49,958 nucleotides of DNA, from positions 1-49,958 of IMG/VR virus record IMGVR_UViG_3300025736_000039; one strand, given 5' to 3'. Every line of letters begins with the position of its first letter. Positions within the stretch are counted from its first letter, which is position 1. The DNA is from a virus. The position numbers and the translations under genes are program-made. Below, one piece after another: positions 39,240-48,177 of this stretch. Under the pieces are notes generated by a model that worked only from the letters and a program-made list of their open reading frames with translations, was not told the DNA's origin and did no database searches.

Positions 39240-40985
39240 ATGCCCATATCTATATCAGGCGAAGAGATTACTATTGATTTAACTAATAGAAGTTTTACGG
39301 ATTTACAAACGGATGCTATAGATTTAGCTAATCAGTTGTTTCCAGAATGGGATACAAATGATTATGATCCAGCAATTGTATTATTAGATTATGAAGCACG
39401 ATTAGGTGCTGGTTTATTCTTTATGGTTGATAGACGAGCAGAAGAAGCTTATCCAGCTACATTAAGGTTAAAACAGTCATTATCAAGAATTGGTAAAACA
39501 TTTGGTTACGATTATAATCGTGGTTCAACTGCAAGTGTAAATATAACCGTTACAACTAATGCTGCTGGAACTATTCCTAAATATCTAGCTGTTGGTAATA
39601 ATCCAACTCCTGTTGATCCATCATTACGATACGAACTATTAGAAGATTATACTGCTCCGGCAGCAGGATCTTTTGTGTTAACGTTTCATCAAGGAACAGT
39701 TTATGAAGATGAAATATTAGGCACATCTAGTGGTAAACCAGAACAATCCTTCACAATATTTAGAACACCTATTTCTATAACTAATGGTAATCCTTATGTA
39801 GTTGTAGAAGTATATGAAGGCACGGCTTGGTATCAATGGGAATTAAAAGGTGATTTCCTTAATTCATCGGATACATCAAGACATTTTGTAACGGAATTCT
39901 TAGAAACTGGCGAATTAAAAATCACCTTTGGTGATAATATTAAGGGTAAAATTCCGCCACAAGGAAATAGTAATATAAGAGTAACTTATAGAGTTGGGCG
40001 GGGAACAGATGGAAATAAACCTGCTCCTAATACAATAACAACTATATTAGATAATAAAGGATCAACTATAATTGATTCTGTTATTAATTTAACTAGACCT
40101 TCTGGCGGGGCTAATGAGAAGTCTTTAGTAGATGCAAAAAAAGAGTTTCCTGCTGTTGTAGCAGCTAATGATAGAGTTATTATATATGATGATGCAGTTG
40201 CGTTATTAGCTTCTGCTGGTATTGGTATTAGTAAGGCTTTAGCTTATAGAGGCAATGGCCCATACGAGTTTGTTACAGTTATAGCTGCCGAAGGCAGTAA
40301 TCCTATTCCTACAGGTTATTGGAACCCTTATTTAGAAGTCGGTGAAGGCATCATAGGTGCCGCTGGAGCGTACTTATTAGATAAACTAGGTGGTGGGTAT
40401 ATCTTAAATATTAAACCGGCTGTTCCTGTATATGTTATAACAGAAATTAATACCTTAGTGAATAATAGAGCTTATAGAAGTAGTGTTCGTATTGCTTTAT
40501 CTAGTAATTTGTCTACCTTTTTGTCTCCCGCGACTTATACATTTGGGCAAACAGTAAAACTAAACGAATTAGCTCAATTAGTAGAAAATACTGTAGGCGT
40601 CAATAATAGTGATTCTATTGTATTCTATAGATTACCAAGAGCAAGATTAACATCCGGCACAGATGTTGCCTTATTTACTGAATATGCGGTTTCAAATAAT
40701 ATTACAGAACAAGATTGGTTAATTGAATATACCGGAACAAATACATTTAAGGTAACAGGATCAGTTACCGGATTACAGATTAATACTGGTACTTCCGGTA
40801 CATTATATAAAACAGACAATAATGCCTTACAATTTAAACTAACTAATAAAGTTGGTTCAGTTGGAAATACTGCTATTAAATACACAATTAAAACAAGCGA
40901 TTATTTAGGCAATATTACTACAGACTCAGATGAAATAATCGTAGAAGGAACTACACAACTAAATATAAGTGGTGGATTAGGTTAA
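39240..40985 (+). CDS. baseplate J-like wedge protein (gp6-like)
   Basis: This 581-residue protein matches the baseplate J / gp6 type: early FPEWDTNDYDPAIVLLDYEA and RRAEEAYPATLRLKQSLSRIGKTFGYDY, then FVTEFLETGELKITFGDNIKGK with its PPQGNSNIRVTYRVGRGTDG continuation. It forms the wedge arms that transmit the contraction signal. It follows gp25 and overlaps the next start by TAATG. Several GCGGGG and TCCCGC copies lie in it. The family is firm. Confidence 0.9.
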   Translation: MPISISGEEITIDLTNRSFTDLQTDAIDLANQLFPEWDTNDYDPAIVLLDYEARLGAGLFFMVDRRAEEAYPATLRLKQSLSRIGKTFGYDYNRGSTASVNITVTTNAAGTIPKYLAVGNNPTPVDPSLRYELLEDYTAPAAGSFVLTFHQGTVYEDEILGTSSGKPEQSFTIFRTPISITNGNPYVVVEVYEGTAWYQWELKGDFLNSSDTSRHFVTEFLETGELKITFGDNIKGKIPPQGNSNIRVTYRVGRGTDGNKPAPNTITTILDNKGSTIIDSVINLTRPSGGANEKSLVDAKKEFPAVVAANDRVIIYDDAVALLASAGIGISKALAYRGNGPYEFVTVIAAEGSNPIPTGYWNPYLEVGEGIIGAAGAYLLDKLGGGYILNIKPAVPVYVITEINTLVNNRAYRSSVRIALSSNLSTFLSPATYTFGQTVKLNELAQLVENTVGVNNSDSIVFYRLPRARLTSGTDVALFTEYAVSNNITEQDWLIEYTGTNTFKVTGSVTGLQINTGTSGTLYKTDNNALQFKLTNKVGSVGNTAIKYTIKTSDYLGNITTDSDEIIVEGTTQLNISGGLG

Positions 40986-42658
40986 TGAAATCTACTGAAC
41001 TAGTATATTTTACAGTTAAACCATTAATCGCGGGACAAGGAATAAAACTTTCCTGGAAATATCAAAATGTATCCGCAGATGAATATGGATATACATATGA
41101 TTATGATGGATATGATAGTTATGGTTACGGTTATCCAGGAGATATAATTTGGTCAGGTAGAGTTGCTTGTATTAAACGCCAACATGGTTTTCCTAGACGA
41201 CCAGATGATAATGAATCTGTATTATTATTTGATATTACAGTTGATCCAACTAGTGTTGAGGAACAATATTTTATTGACGATGGCTTTAATTATGATGGAT
41301 CTATTGGAGGAGCGTTACCAGTAGATTTAGGTGTTGATTGGCCTTATGATCCTGGTTATGGATTAGCTGGTGGAATCAATTACTATTATGTATTAATATT
41401 ATATGATATTAATGGTGACATTCAGGTTTCTCCCGCGATAAATTTTCAATCAGCATATTCTTATTCAAATTGGGATCATCACCAATGGTATCTTGATAAT
41501 CTGCCTTCACATTATATTAGATATGATAATGGAACAATTGATTCTATGACTAATACAATTGGCACGTTTTTTGATAGTTTGAAAACTGATTGTGACCAAT
41601 TAGAATATCTTTACGATATTGAGAAATCTGATGAATCATTATTAGAATTAATTGAAGGAACGTTTAATTGGCCTTCCGATTATAATTTAGATCCTAAAGT
41701 TCGGCGGGAGGAAATAAAAAAGGTTTCTGCTTATATAAATAAAAAAGGAAGAATAGATACATTAAAAGACATAATAAGCTTCGCTTATAATATTGATCCT
41801 TATATTAGATTAGGTTGGAAGCATACAATATTTGCTAATTCTGCTAATTCCCCTTATTTTAAGCCCGCCGCTGTTAGTAATAATCTATATGATTTTGTTG
41901 GTGATTATGATTGGGGATATGATTATGGTTATTGGTCATATACATATGATACTGATTATGGTTATGCTTGGTTAGAAGAATCGCAGAATCCAGGATTTGG
42001 TTCTTTACCTTTTGGTGGCGGACCATTTGGCGGAACTGGATTAGATGGCGGAATATATGGACCTTATTATGTATATAAAGAATTAGGCGAATTATCAGTA
42101 ACATGTATACAATTACCCGCCGGAGTTACTTATACTCAAAATGATACATCTGTATTTCGTGCTGGTGATATTCCTACTGATAATGATTTCTTTAAAGGGA
42201 TGCGATTGGAGACTGATGATGGACAGTGGGCCGACATTGCTCTTTATATTGCTTCTAGTCGTTTATTGGTTTTGGACAGACAATTAACACTTACTACAGA
42301 TAACTTTGTTAAAATCTATTTAGGCGTTCCGGCCTTAACTGGTTGGTTAGCACAAGATTTTAATAATAACTATTTTAATGTTGAACAATCAATTATGCGT
42401 ACAAATGGTTATGCAGAACCTTTTGGAGTTAACTCATTAGTATTTAAATATAGGGCCTCAAGTATAGAGGAAAATTTGACATTAAAGAATACACTTGATA
42501 AGTTACAAAAACTAAATACATCGTTTATACCAGACTTTAATGATGTACGATTAGTAATAAGGTTTTTTGGTGAAAGCCAAGATACCAATGTATCGTTAGA
42601 TGAATGGGATAGTGAAAACATAAGTAGTTTGGTTCAATTCCCCTACTACTTTAAATAA
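40985..42658 (+). CDS. tail protein I (P2 gpI)-like baseplate protein with Tyr/Gly/Asp-rich inserts
   Basis: Of 557 residues, about 160-290 (LPSHYIRYDNGTIDSMTNTI, LLELIEGTFNWPSD, RREEIKKVSAYINKKGRIDTL) match the P2 tail protein I type. These proteins attach the fibre to the wedge. Two stretches are very rich in Tyr, Gly and Asp: YGYTYDYDGYDSYGYGYPGD (about 33-53) and VGDYDWGYDYGYWSYTYDTD (about 305-324). Overlap with the baseplate J gene is TAATG. The family assignment is good for the middle part only. Confidence 0.78.
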   Translation: MKSTELVYFTVKPLIAGQGIKLSWKYQNVSADEYGYTYDYDGYDSYGYGYPGDIIWSGRVACIKRQHGFPRRPDDNESVLLFDITVDPTSVEEQYFIDDGFNYDGSIGGALPVDLGVDWPYDPGYGLAGGINYYYVLILYDINGDIQVSPAINFQSAYSYSNWDHHQWYLDNLPSHYIRYDNGTIDSMTNTIGTFFDSLKTDCDQLEYLYDIEKSDESLLELIEGTFNWPSDYNLDPKVRREEIKKVSAYINKKGRIDTLKDIISFAYNIDPYIRLGWKHTIFANSANSPYFKPAAVSNNLYDFVGDYDWGYDYGYWSYTYDTDYGYAWLEESQNPGFGSLPFGGGPFGGTGLDGGIYGPYYVYKELGELSVTCIQLPAGVTYTQNDTSVFRAGDIPTDNDFFKGMRLETDDGQWADIALYIASSRLLVLDRQLTLTTDNFVKIYLGVPALTGWLAQDFNNNYFNVEQSIMRTNGYAEPFGVNSLVFKYRASSIEENLTLKNTLDKLQKLNTSFIPDFNDVRLVIRFFGESQDTNVSLDEWDSENISSLVQFPYYFK

Positions 42659-42673
42659 TCAGGAGAATAATCA

Positions 42674-45600
42674 ATGGGAACCGCGACTCCAAATGTAAGT
42701 GCTAATACTTTTGATGCAACTAGATTCTTTCAGAAAGTAATTCAATTACAAAATCAAGCCTTAACAGATTATGATTATAACGAAAGTCAAGACTTACTTG
42801 TCTATAGAGACTTTTTACTAAATAAAGCTCTTTTTTCCTCCGGCGCAAGAATAGAAAATGGTTTTAGATGTTCCACTATTTTCCCAACACCGGCGGCAAA
42901 TAACTTTCTATCTTTATTGGGCTATGCTATTATTAACGGAAGCGTTATATATAACGATACCTCTTGGTATTACAACGCATTTAATAATGCTGGATCACTA
43001 ATAGATTCAAGTTATAGCAATAGAGTTGATGATGGAGTTATCTCAAGTACAAATAATATTAGTTTAGAAATTACTGATGTAAATAAAGATTGGAATTCAT
43101 ATCATGATCTAACTAGTTGTCGTGTTGTAATGACATCTGGTTCCGAAATAGGTAATGTTTTTAATATTCAAGGTACTTGGCAAAATGGTTGGTCAAGTAA
43201 TAAGTTACGATTAGGTAGTTTAGGATCATCTGGAGGTATCAGTGTAAATGATACTTATGTTATATTACCACCAGTATTAACTACATTTAATACATCATTT
43301 GCTAATACAGAAAGAAATGATGTTATTTATATTCAGTTAATGTTTAGTTATATTAACTCTGATGAAGAAGATTATTTACCTTCTACTTCTAACTTTGAAA
43401 CATCGCAACGATTAAAAATGCATTGGTGCGTAAGAGTAGCAGAAGGATCTGAAACGGCTACTGGATCTATGATTGATGGAGTTGTTCCAACTAATCAAGG
43501 ATCAGATCAATATGATACTGTTTACTTTAAATTAGCCGATTTGGTAAGAGATGATGGCGATACTACTATTAATACTTCTGAGATGACAATGGTTGATGGA
43601 GTTGTTATTGATTTTGCGGAATTAAGCCAAGAAATTAAAAATGCGCGGGAGAGTGAATGGGGCGGAACATATACAAATTTAGATAATAGACTAGAAGCTA
43701 TAGAAGATGTATTAGCAGCATTACCAATAAAGAACGGTAATTTTGAACAAGGCTCAACGGTAGGTTCAGATATAACTGGTTGGTTTATTAATTCTAATGG
43801 TGATACTCCTACAACAGCCTTTAAATTAGATAACGCTTCCCCTTATTCTGGTAAATATTGTCTTAAGATAGATCATTCTGGTTTTAATAAGAGCCTACCT
43901 GTTACTTCTTCTTTAAGTAGTTATCCCTTTTATATTTCTCCCGGCGCTAAAATAAAATTATCAGGTTTTACTAAAACAGACTCAACTGCAACAATTAATA
44001 TTTATTTAGACGAATTTACAGAATCACAAGGATGGTTTGATACGCCTAACACATCTACGGCTATTTTAGTAAGTAATACAACTGCTTGGGCCGAATCAAC
44101 ATCCGAAATAACATTACAAGATGACTCAAAATGGGCGCGGGTGAGAATAAAGGCTGCTAATCAAGAAGTAGATAAAGATGTATACATTGATTCAATAAAA
44201 GGAATATATATAGAAGGTGGTGAATCTTTTGCTAATACAGAATTTAATCTGGTAGAAACGTTTAGTGATAACTTTAATAATGGATCAAAATTATGGATCG
44301 GTGAATTTAATTCTATTTATCCTTTTGAAATAGAAACACATGCTAGCGATATAAGCAATCTAAAAATTACAGTTGGTTCTGATAATCCTATTTTTAGTAG
44401 TGTTCCTATAAGTATTGGTTCGACTAGTGAACTAGATGATTTCTTAAATATTTCTATGGAAGTTAGATATGATAATACTGAAATAAGGAATCTTTCTGGA
44501 CAAGATAAAGGACCAGGATATTATGTTGAATTTTTAGACTCTGAACTAGAAACACTATCAACATCTACAGAACTACTTTGTGTCACATTTGATAACGGAG
44601 AGCAAGTATACGTTACGAATATTAATAATCCTGATAATACGGATTATAATATATATTCATCTTCGTTTGAGGTACCGAAAAATACTGAATTTTACAGAAT
44701 AGTATTTATAACAAACGGTTTTTCCGGTATAGCTTATTTTAGAAATATAAAAATGTTTCGTGTTAGTAAGCAAATTAACCTAAATAAGAACGTGTTTAAT
44801 ATTCTTGATAATGGTGAATTTGGTTGTGGTTATGGTAATAATGCTAGTTCCGATCCGGCACGAAATACCTTCTCTATTGACCATTGGGAATTAGAAGAAG
44901 AAACAACTAGTCAAGTAATCCATTGGGTTAAAGGTTCGGCTAAGTATGGTGATAGACATTTATTATTTGATTTTACTAGTATACCCGACACCGATTCTGT
45001 CAGAACAGTTTACGCTAGAAATTATCTTACGACAAATATTACACAAGAAATGCGTAGAACAGGAATTACATTAGAATTCTATTACAAATTTTCTGATCGA
45101 ATTGACGATTATCTCACCGCAGAACTCGACTTATTAGATTCAACAGGTACTAGTGTAGCGGCACCATTAAATTTTTATACCGCTAGTACTGGAACCGATG
45201 TAGCATCTTGGACTAAAGCAACCGTTTCAACAGCTATATCAGATAATGCCGTTAAGATTATGGTTAGACTATCCGCTAGTGGAGTTAGAACGCCAACTAC
45301 CGGGGCTAATCTAACATATAAGGCATATTTTTCCGCTATCTCATTATGGTGTCAAACATCATCTATTCCATCATGGAATAACGAATTAACTGATAATTTT
45401 GCACTAGATCATAAGGTTTCATATGAGTCAACATCAGGAGCGCATAAAAGCCTAACTTGGGAAGGTGATTATACTATAAGTACCGGACCAAGTTATAAAA
45501 TGTTTGAATCAATTGAACTAAATAGTTCTAAACTACGTGGTTTTTATGATGATGACGTATATTGGATAACACTAAATGCTGACACTAATGGACTATCTGG

Positions 45601-46924
45601 ATGGGCTAAAGACACAACAGCAAAAAACTCTAGTGCCTTGTACTTAGACGACGATGAGTTTAAAGTTCGTTTTCATCCATCCGGCGGAGGATTCGGCGCT
45701 TGGTCAGATAAATTGTCAGTTAATTTATCAACTGGTGCTACTACTATAACAGGTAGTTTATCGGTTACAGGAGCATCAACATTTAATGATGATGTTGTAA
45801 TATCTGCTGGTAAAGATTTAGCTATTGGTGGAACATTAGAAGTTGATGGGATATCAACATTTAATGATGATGTTGTAATATCTGCTGGTAAAGATTTAGC
45901 TATTGGTGGAACATTAGAAGTTGATGGGATATCAACATTTAATGATGATGTTGTAATATCTGCCGGTAAGGATTTAGCTATTGGTGGAACATTAGGCGTA
46001 ACAGGCGCTACTACATTAGGAAGCACATTAGCTGTTACAGGAATATCCACATTAAATAATGTTGTTAATATTATTGGCGTTTCTTCTCATTTATCCATTG
46101 GTGGTAATTTAACTGTAACCGGTACATCGACATTAACAGGAGATGTATCTCTTAGTAATGATATATTATTAACAACAGGGAACGAAATTAAGCTAGGTAA
46201 TAGCCAAGAAGGTAGAATTTATTATGATGGTTCTGAATTAGTACTAAGTTCTAATAGCGGTTCTGATAATATAAGACTTATTGGCGATATTATTACCAAT
46301 AATAATATTTATATGGATTCTGATTCTACAAAGTTAAGATTTGGTGAGGATCAAGATTTTTCTATATATTTTAATGGTACAGATCTTGTAATAGAACAAG
46401 ATGTTGGTTCTGGTGTTATTAAACTTGATCAAGATATTCAAATAGTTGGTGATATTACATCAGTACAAGGTATAACAACAACATTACATTCAGTAATTCG
46501 TGTATTACCGGCTACTATAGCCATGCCAGAACCGGTAACACAAGGAACACCAGGATCAGGATTAGGCTGGGAAATAAGAAGAGACACAAATAGGATTTAT
46601 TGGCAATGTAATGATATTAATACAGAAGTATATTACCCAATTACATTACCAATAGGAGCAGTAATTACTGATATAACGATTAATTATTTAGTACCATCCG
46701 GTACTATGACATCAAGGCTTTATCAGGATGCTAATGATAGTTCATCCTCAACATCTGATTTTATCTCCGGTGCATCTACATCTTGGGCAACAATGTCAAT
46801 TACAGGGCTTTCTATAGCAGTTGTTAGTACTATGAATTATAATCTTTCTATCGTTGCTTCCGCCGCCGATTCCAAAGTAGGTGCAGTTGAAATTACATAT
46901 AGCCAAACAAATCTATTGGGATAA
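42674..46924 (+). CDS. large tail fibre / receptor-binding protein (1416 aa)
   Basis: The protein begins MGTATPNVSANTFDATRFFQ; residues up to about 340 resemble the baseplate-attachment part of phage fibres. Next come two jelly-roll-like regions of the carbohydrate-binding type: NGNFEQGSTVGSDITGWFIN (about 355-375) and NILDNGEFGCGYGNN (about 710-725). The C-terminal part has GISTFNDDVVISAGKDLAIG-type repeats, and then a beta-rich tip. It probably recognises surface sugars. AGGAGAATAATCA precedes the ATG. It is the longest gene in the window and ends the baseplate operon. Confidence 0.82.
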   Translation: MGTATPNVSANTFDATRFFQKVIQLQNQALTDYDYNESQDLLVYRDFLLNKALFSSGARIENGFRCSTIFPTPAANNFLSLLGYAIINGSVIYNDTSWYYNAFNNAGSLIDSSYSNRVDDGVISSTNNISLEITDVNKDWNSYHDLTSCRVVMTSGSEIGNVFNIQGTWQNGWSSNKLRLGSLGSSGGISVNDTYVILPPVLTTFNTSFANTERNDVIYIQLMFSYINSDEEDYLPSTSNFETSQRLKMHWCVRVAEGSETATGSMIDGVVPTNQGSDQYDTVYFKLADLVRDDGDTTINTSEMTMVDGVVIDFAELSQEIKNARESEWGGTYTNLDNRLEAIEDVLAALPIKNGNFEQGSTVGSDITGWFINSNGDTPTTAFKLDNASPYSGKYCLKIDHSGFNKSLPVTSSLSSYPFYISPGAKIKLSGFTKTDSTATINIYLDEFTESQGWFDTPNTSTAILVSNTTAWAESTSEITLQDDSKWARVRIKAANQEVDKDVYIDSIKGIYIEGGESFANTEFNLVETFSDNFNNGSKLWIGEFNSIYPFEIETHASDISNLKITVGSDNPIFSSVPISIGSTSELDDFLNISMEVRYDNTEIRNLSGQDKGPGYYVEFLDSELETLSTSTELLCVTFDNGEQVYVTNINNPDNTDYNIYSSSFEVPKNTEFYRIVFITNGFSGIAYFRNIKMFRVSKQINLNKNVFNILDNGEFGCGYGNNASSDPARNTFSIDHWELEEETTSQVIHWVKGSAKYGDRHLLFDFTSIPDTDSVRTVYARNYLTTNITQEMRRTGITLEFYYKFSDRIDDYLTAELDLLDSTGTSVAAPLNFYTASTGTDVASWTKATVSTAISDNAVKIMVRLSASGVRTPTTGANLTYKAYFSAISLWCQTSSIPSWNNELTDNFALDHKVSYESTSGAHKSLTWEGDYTISTGPSYKMFESIELNSSKLRGFYDDDVYWITLNADTNGLSGWAKDTTAKNSSALYLDDDEFKVRFHPSGGGFGAWSDKLSVNLSTGATTITGSLSVTGASTFNDDVVISAGKDLAIGGTLEVDGISTFNDDVVISAGKDLAIGGTLEVDGISTFNDDVVISAGKDLAIGGTLGVTGATTLGSTLAVTGISTLNNVVNIIGVSSHLSIGGNLTVTGTSTLTGDVSLSNDILLTTGNEIKLGNSQEGRIYYDGSELVLSSNSGSDNIRLIGDIITNNNIYMDSDSTKLRFGEDQDFSIYFNGTDLVIEQDVGSGVIKLDQDIQIVGDITSVQGITTTLHSVIRVLPATIAMPEPVTQGTPGSGLGWEIRRDTNRIYWQCNDINTEVYYPITLPIGAVITDITINYLVPSGTMTSRLYQDANDSSSSTSDFISGASTSWATMSITGLSIAVVSTMNYNLSIVASAADSKVGAVEITYSQTNLLG
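45776..46003 (+). repeat. 78-bp in-frame tandem repeats in the fibre gene
   Basis: Units start at 45776, 45854 and 45932 (26 residues each). Units 1 and 2 are identical in DNA; unit 3 differs by two bases before it diverges after about 66 bases. The lack of silent changes points to recent expansion. Confidence 0.9.
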
Positions 46925-46940
46925 TAATAGCTTAAATAAT

Positions 46941-46968
46941 TTGACAAACTATGAATACTAAATTATAT
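46941..46968 (+). promoter_or_regulatory. virion-module promoter ahead of the lysis-type genes
   Basis: TTGACA (46941-46946), 16 bp, TTATAT (46963-46968). AATAATTTGACAA is shared with the promoter at 17328. A perfect TATAAT at 46980-46985 lacks a matching -35 and is probably not used alone. Confidence 0.55.
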
Positions 46969-47030
46969 TTTCCATACCGTATAATACATACGAGATAACG
47001 ATAATGTTATAACCCTGAAAAGGAGAAACA

Positions 47031-47366
47031 ATGGCCGATAAACTAAATAATTCTGATATTCAGAATGCCATACAAGGTGGTGCTGCATTACGCCGAGTGA
47101 TTAATACTTTAAGTGGATTAGGTCCAGATGCTAAACCATATTCATCTGAAAGTATTATAACATCCGAAGAAGTAACTGGAACAGGTGCCCCACAAGATAT
47201 TTCACACGATTTAGGTGTTGATCCTGATGTTGCACTTCCTATTTGGACTACAATTGGTGGGAGCGGAGTAACTTATGTAGAAAACTCTACATCTGCTACA
47301 AAGATTAATGCGACCATTACAAGCGGAGCTAAATGTATTCTGTTACTAATCTCTGTTCCTGAATAA
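47031..47366 (+). CDS. hypothetical protein (111 aa), possible minor virion protein
   Basis: The protein begins MADKLNNSDIQNAIQGGAAL. A helical N-terminus is followed by a beta-rich part ending in a hydrophobic strand (CILLLISVPE). The final 60 residues, with DISHDLGVDPDVALPIWTTI, are of the kind seen in small beta-sandwich virion proteins. AAAAGGAGAAACA precedes the ATG, and it heads its own transcription unit. Function unknown. Confidence 0.68.
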   Translation: MADKLNNSDIQNAIQGGAALRRVINTLSGLGPDAKPYSSESIITSEEVTGTGAPQDISHDLGVDPDVALPIWTTIGGSGVTYVENSTSATKINATITSGAKCILLLISVPE

Positions 47367-47372
47367 TACGTT

Positions 47373-47762
47373 ATGAATGAAGCCGAAATCCAAGTTATAA
47401 TGGCACGGACTGTGGAACGACTTGATGGAGTACTAGCCAGACTAGATAAAGTAGATAATAAACTTGACCATGTGAGTGATAAGATGGAGAAAATAAATGT
47501 CCGTCTTATAAATGTTACCGATAAGGAAGAGTGTATAAAGACTAATACTAATTTCGATAGGAGATTAACTGCTATTGAAAATACTAAAAACGCTTTTCCA
47601 AAAAATGTGCAAGGATGGTTAACGTTAGTAATGACAGTTATTATGTTAGCCTCCTTACTTGTTGCCGCCGTAGGTTTTGCGGCGACAAAAAAAGGAATAA
47701 TTTCTAATGAATTACTTTCAGAGGAAATTATACAACAAACAATAGAAACAGGAGACGAATAA
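47373..47762 (+). CDS. coiled-coil membrane protein, holin-like (XhlA type)
   Basis: This 129-residue protein has an N-terminal coiled coil (ARLDKVDNKLDHVSDKMEKI) and then one strong membrane segment (LTLVMTVIMLASLLVAAVGF, about 83-102) with a polar end. This is the plan of XhlA/hemolysin-type phage membrane proteins that work with holins. It lies near the end of the virion module, where lysis genes often are, but no endolysin is visible in the window. The topology is seen; the role is inferred. Confidence 0.65.
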   Translation: MNEAEIQVIMARTVERLDGVLARLDKVDNKLDHVSDKMEKINVRLINVTDKEECIKTNTNFDRRLTAIENTKNAFPKNVQGWLTLVMTVIMLASLLVAAVGFAATKKGIISNELLSEEIIQQTIETGDE

Positions 47763-48124
47763 TGTCCGTAAAACTCGGAGTACAACAGTCAAGAATTTAT
47801 GCTGCCGCTTCAACTGGTGTTGCTTATACAGTGGATCAGTTAGAGGAATTTGCCAAAGAATTTAGTTCTAACGCCGTTTTAGAAACCCCAGGATCACTTA
47901 TTAATCCAGATTCCTTTGTTCATTATATTGTTCAAGGATTATGTGAATATACTTACTTTGCTCCCGCAATTGCTATTGGTGGTGATCTTACCGATATTGA
48001 TGATTGGCGCTTTTGGAAGGTTGCGAGTCCAACCGTAACTGCTGGTCCAGTTGTAACCACTTATCAGATTCCATATCGTCATGGATATAGTAACGAAACT
48101 GCTGTTGCCCCTGCTGGCTATTAA
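47762..48124 (+). CDS. hypothetical protein (120 aa)
   Basis: The protein begins MSVKLGVQQSRIYAAASTGV and has a hydrophobic centre (LCEYTYFAPAIAIGGDL) without a clear membrane helix. Its start overlaps the previous stop (TAATG). The high content of Gly, Ala and Tyr suggests a small beta-rich structural protein. It is the last gene before a strong terminator. No family recognised. Confidence 0.65.
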   Translation: MSVKLGVQQSRIYAAASTGVAYTVDQLEEFAKEFSSNAVLETPGSLINPDSFVHYIVQGLCEYTYFAPAIAIGGDLTDIDDWRFWKVASPTVTAGPVVTTYQIPYRHGYSNETAVAPAGY

Positions 48125-48134
48125 TCATTAAATG

Positions 48135-48165
48135 AATGCCTCCTTAATTGGGGGCATTTATTTAT
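48135..48165 (+). terminator. rho-independent terminator ending the virion module
   Basis: AATGCCTCC (48135-48143), loop TTAATT, GGGGGCATT (48150-48158, with one T-G pair), then TATTTAT. It separates the structural module from the glycosyltransferase frame. Confidence 0.82.
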
Positions 48166-48177
48166 AATAATAATAAT

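Noticed and set aside
45673-46050. Minus-strand frame of 125 residues with repeats
   Set aside because: It is the mirror of the in-frame tandem repeats of the fibre gene. Its repeats come from that gene.
46980-46985. Perfect TATAAT as a separate promoter
   Set aside because: No -35 or extended -10 lies at proper distance; the TTGACA at 46941 pairs better with TTATAT at 46963.
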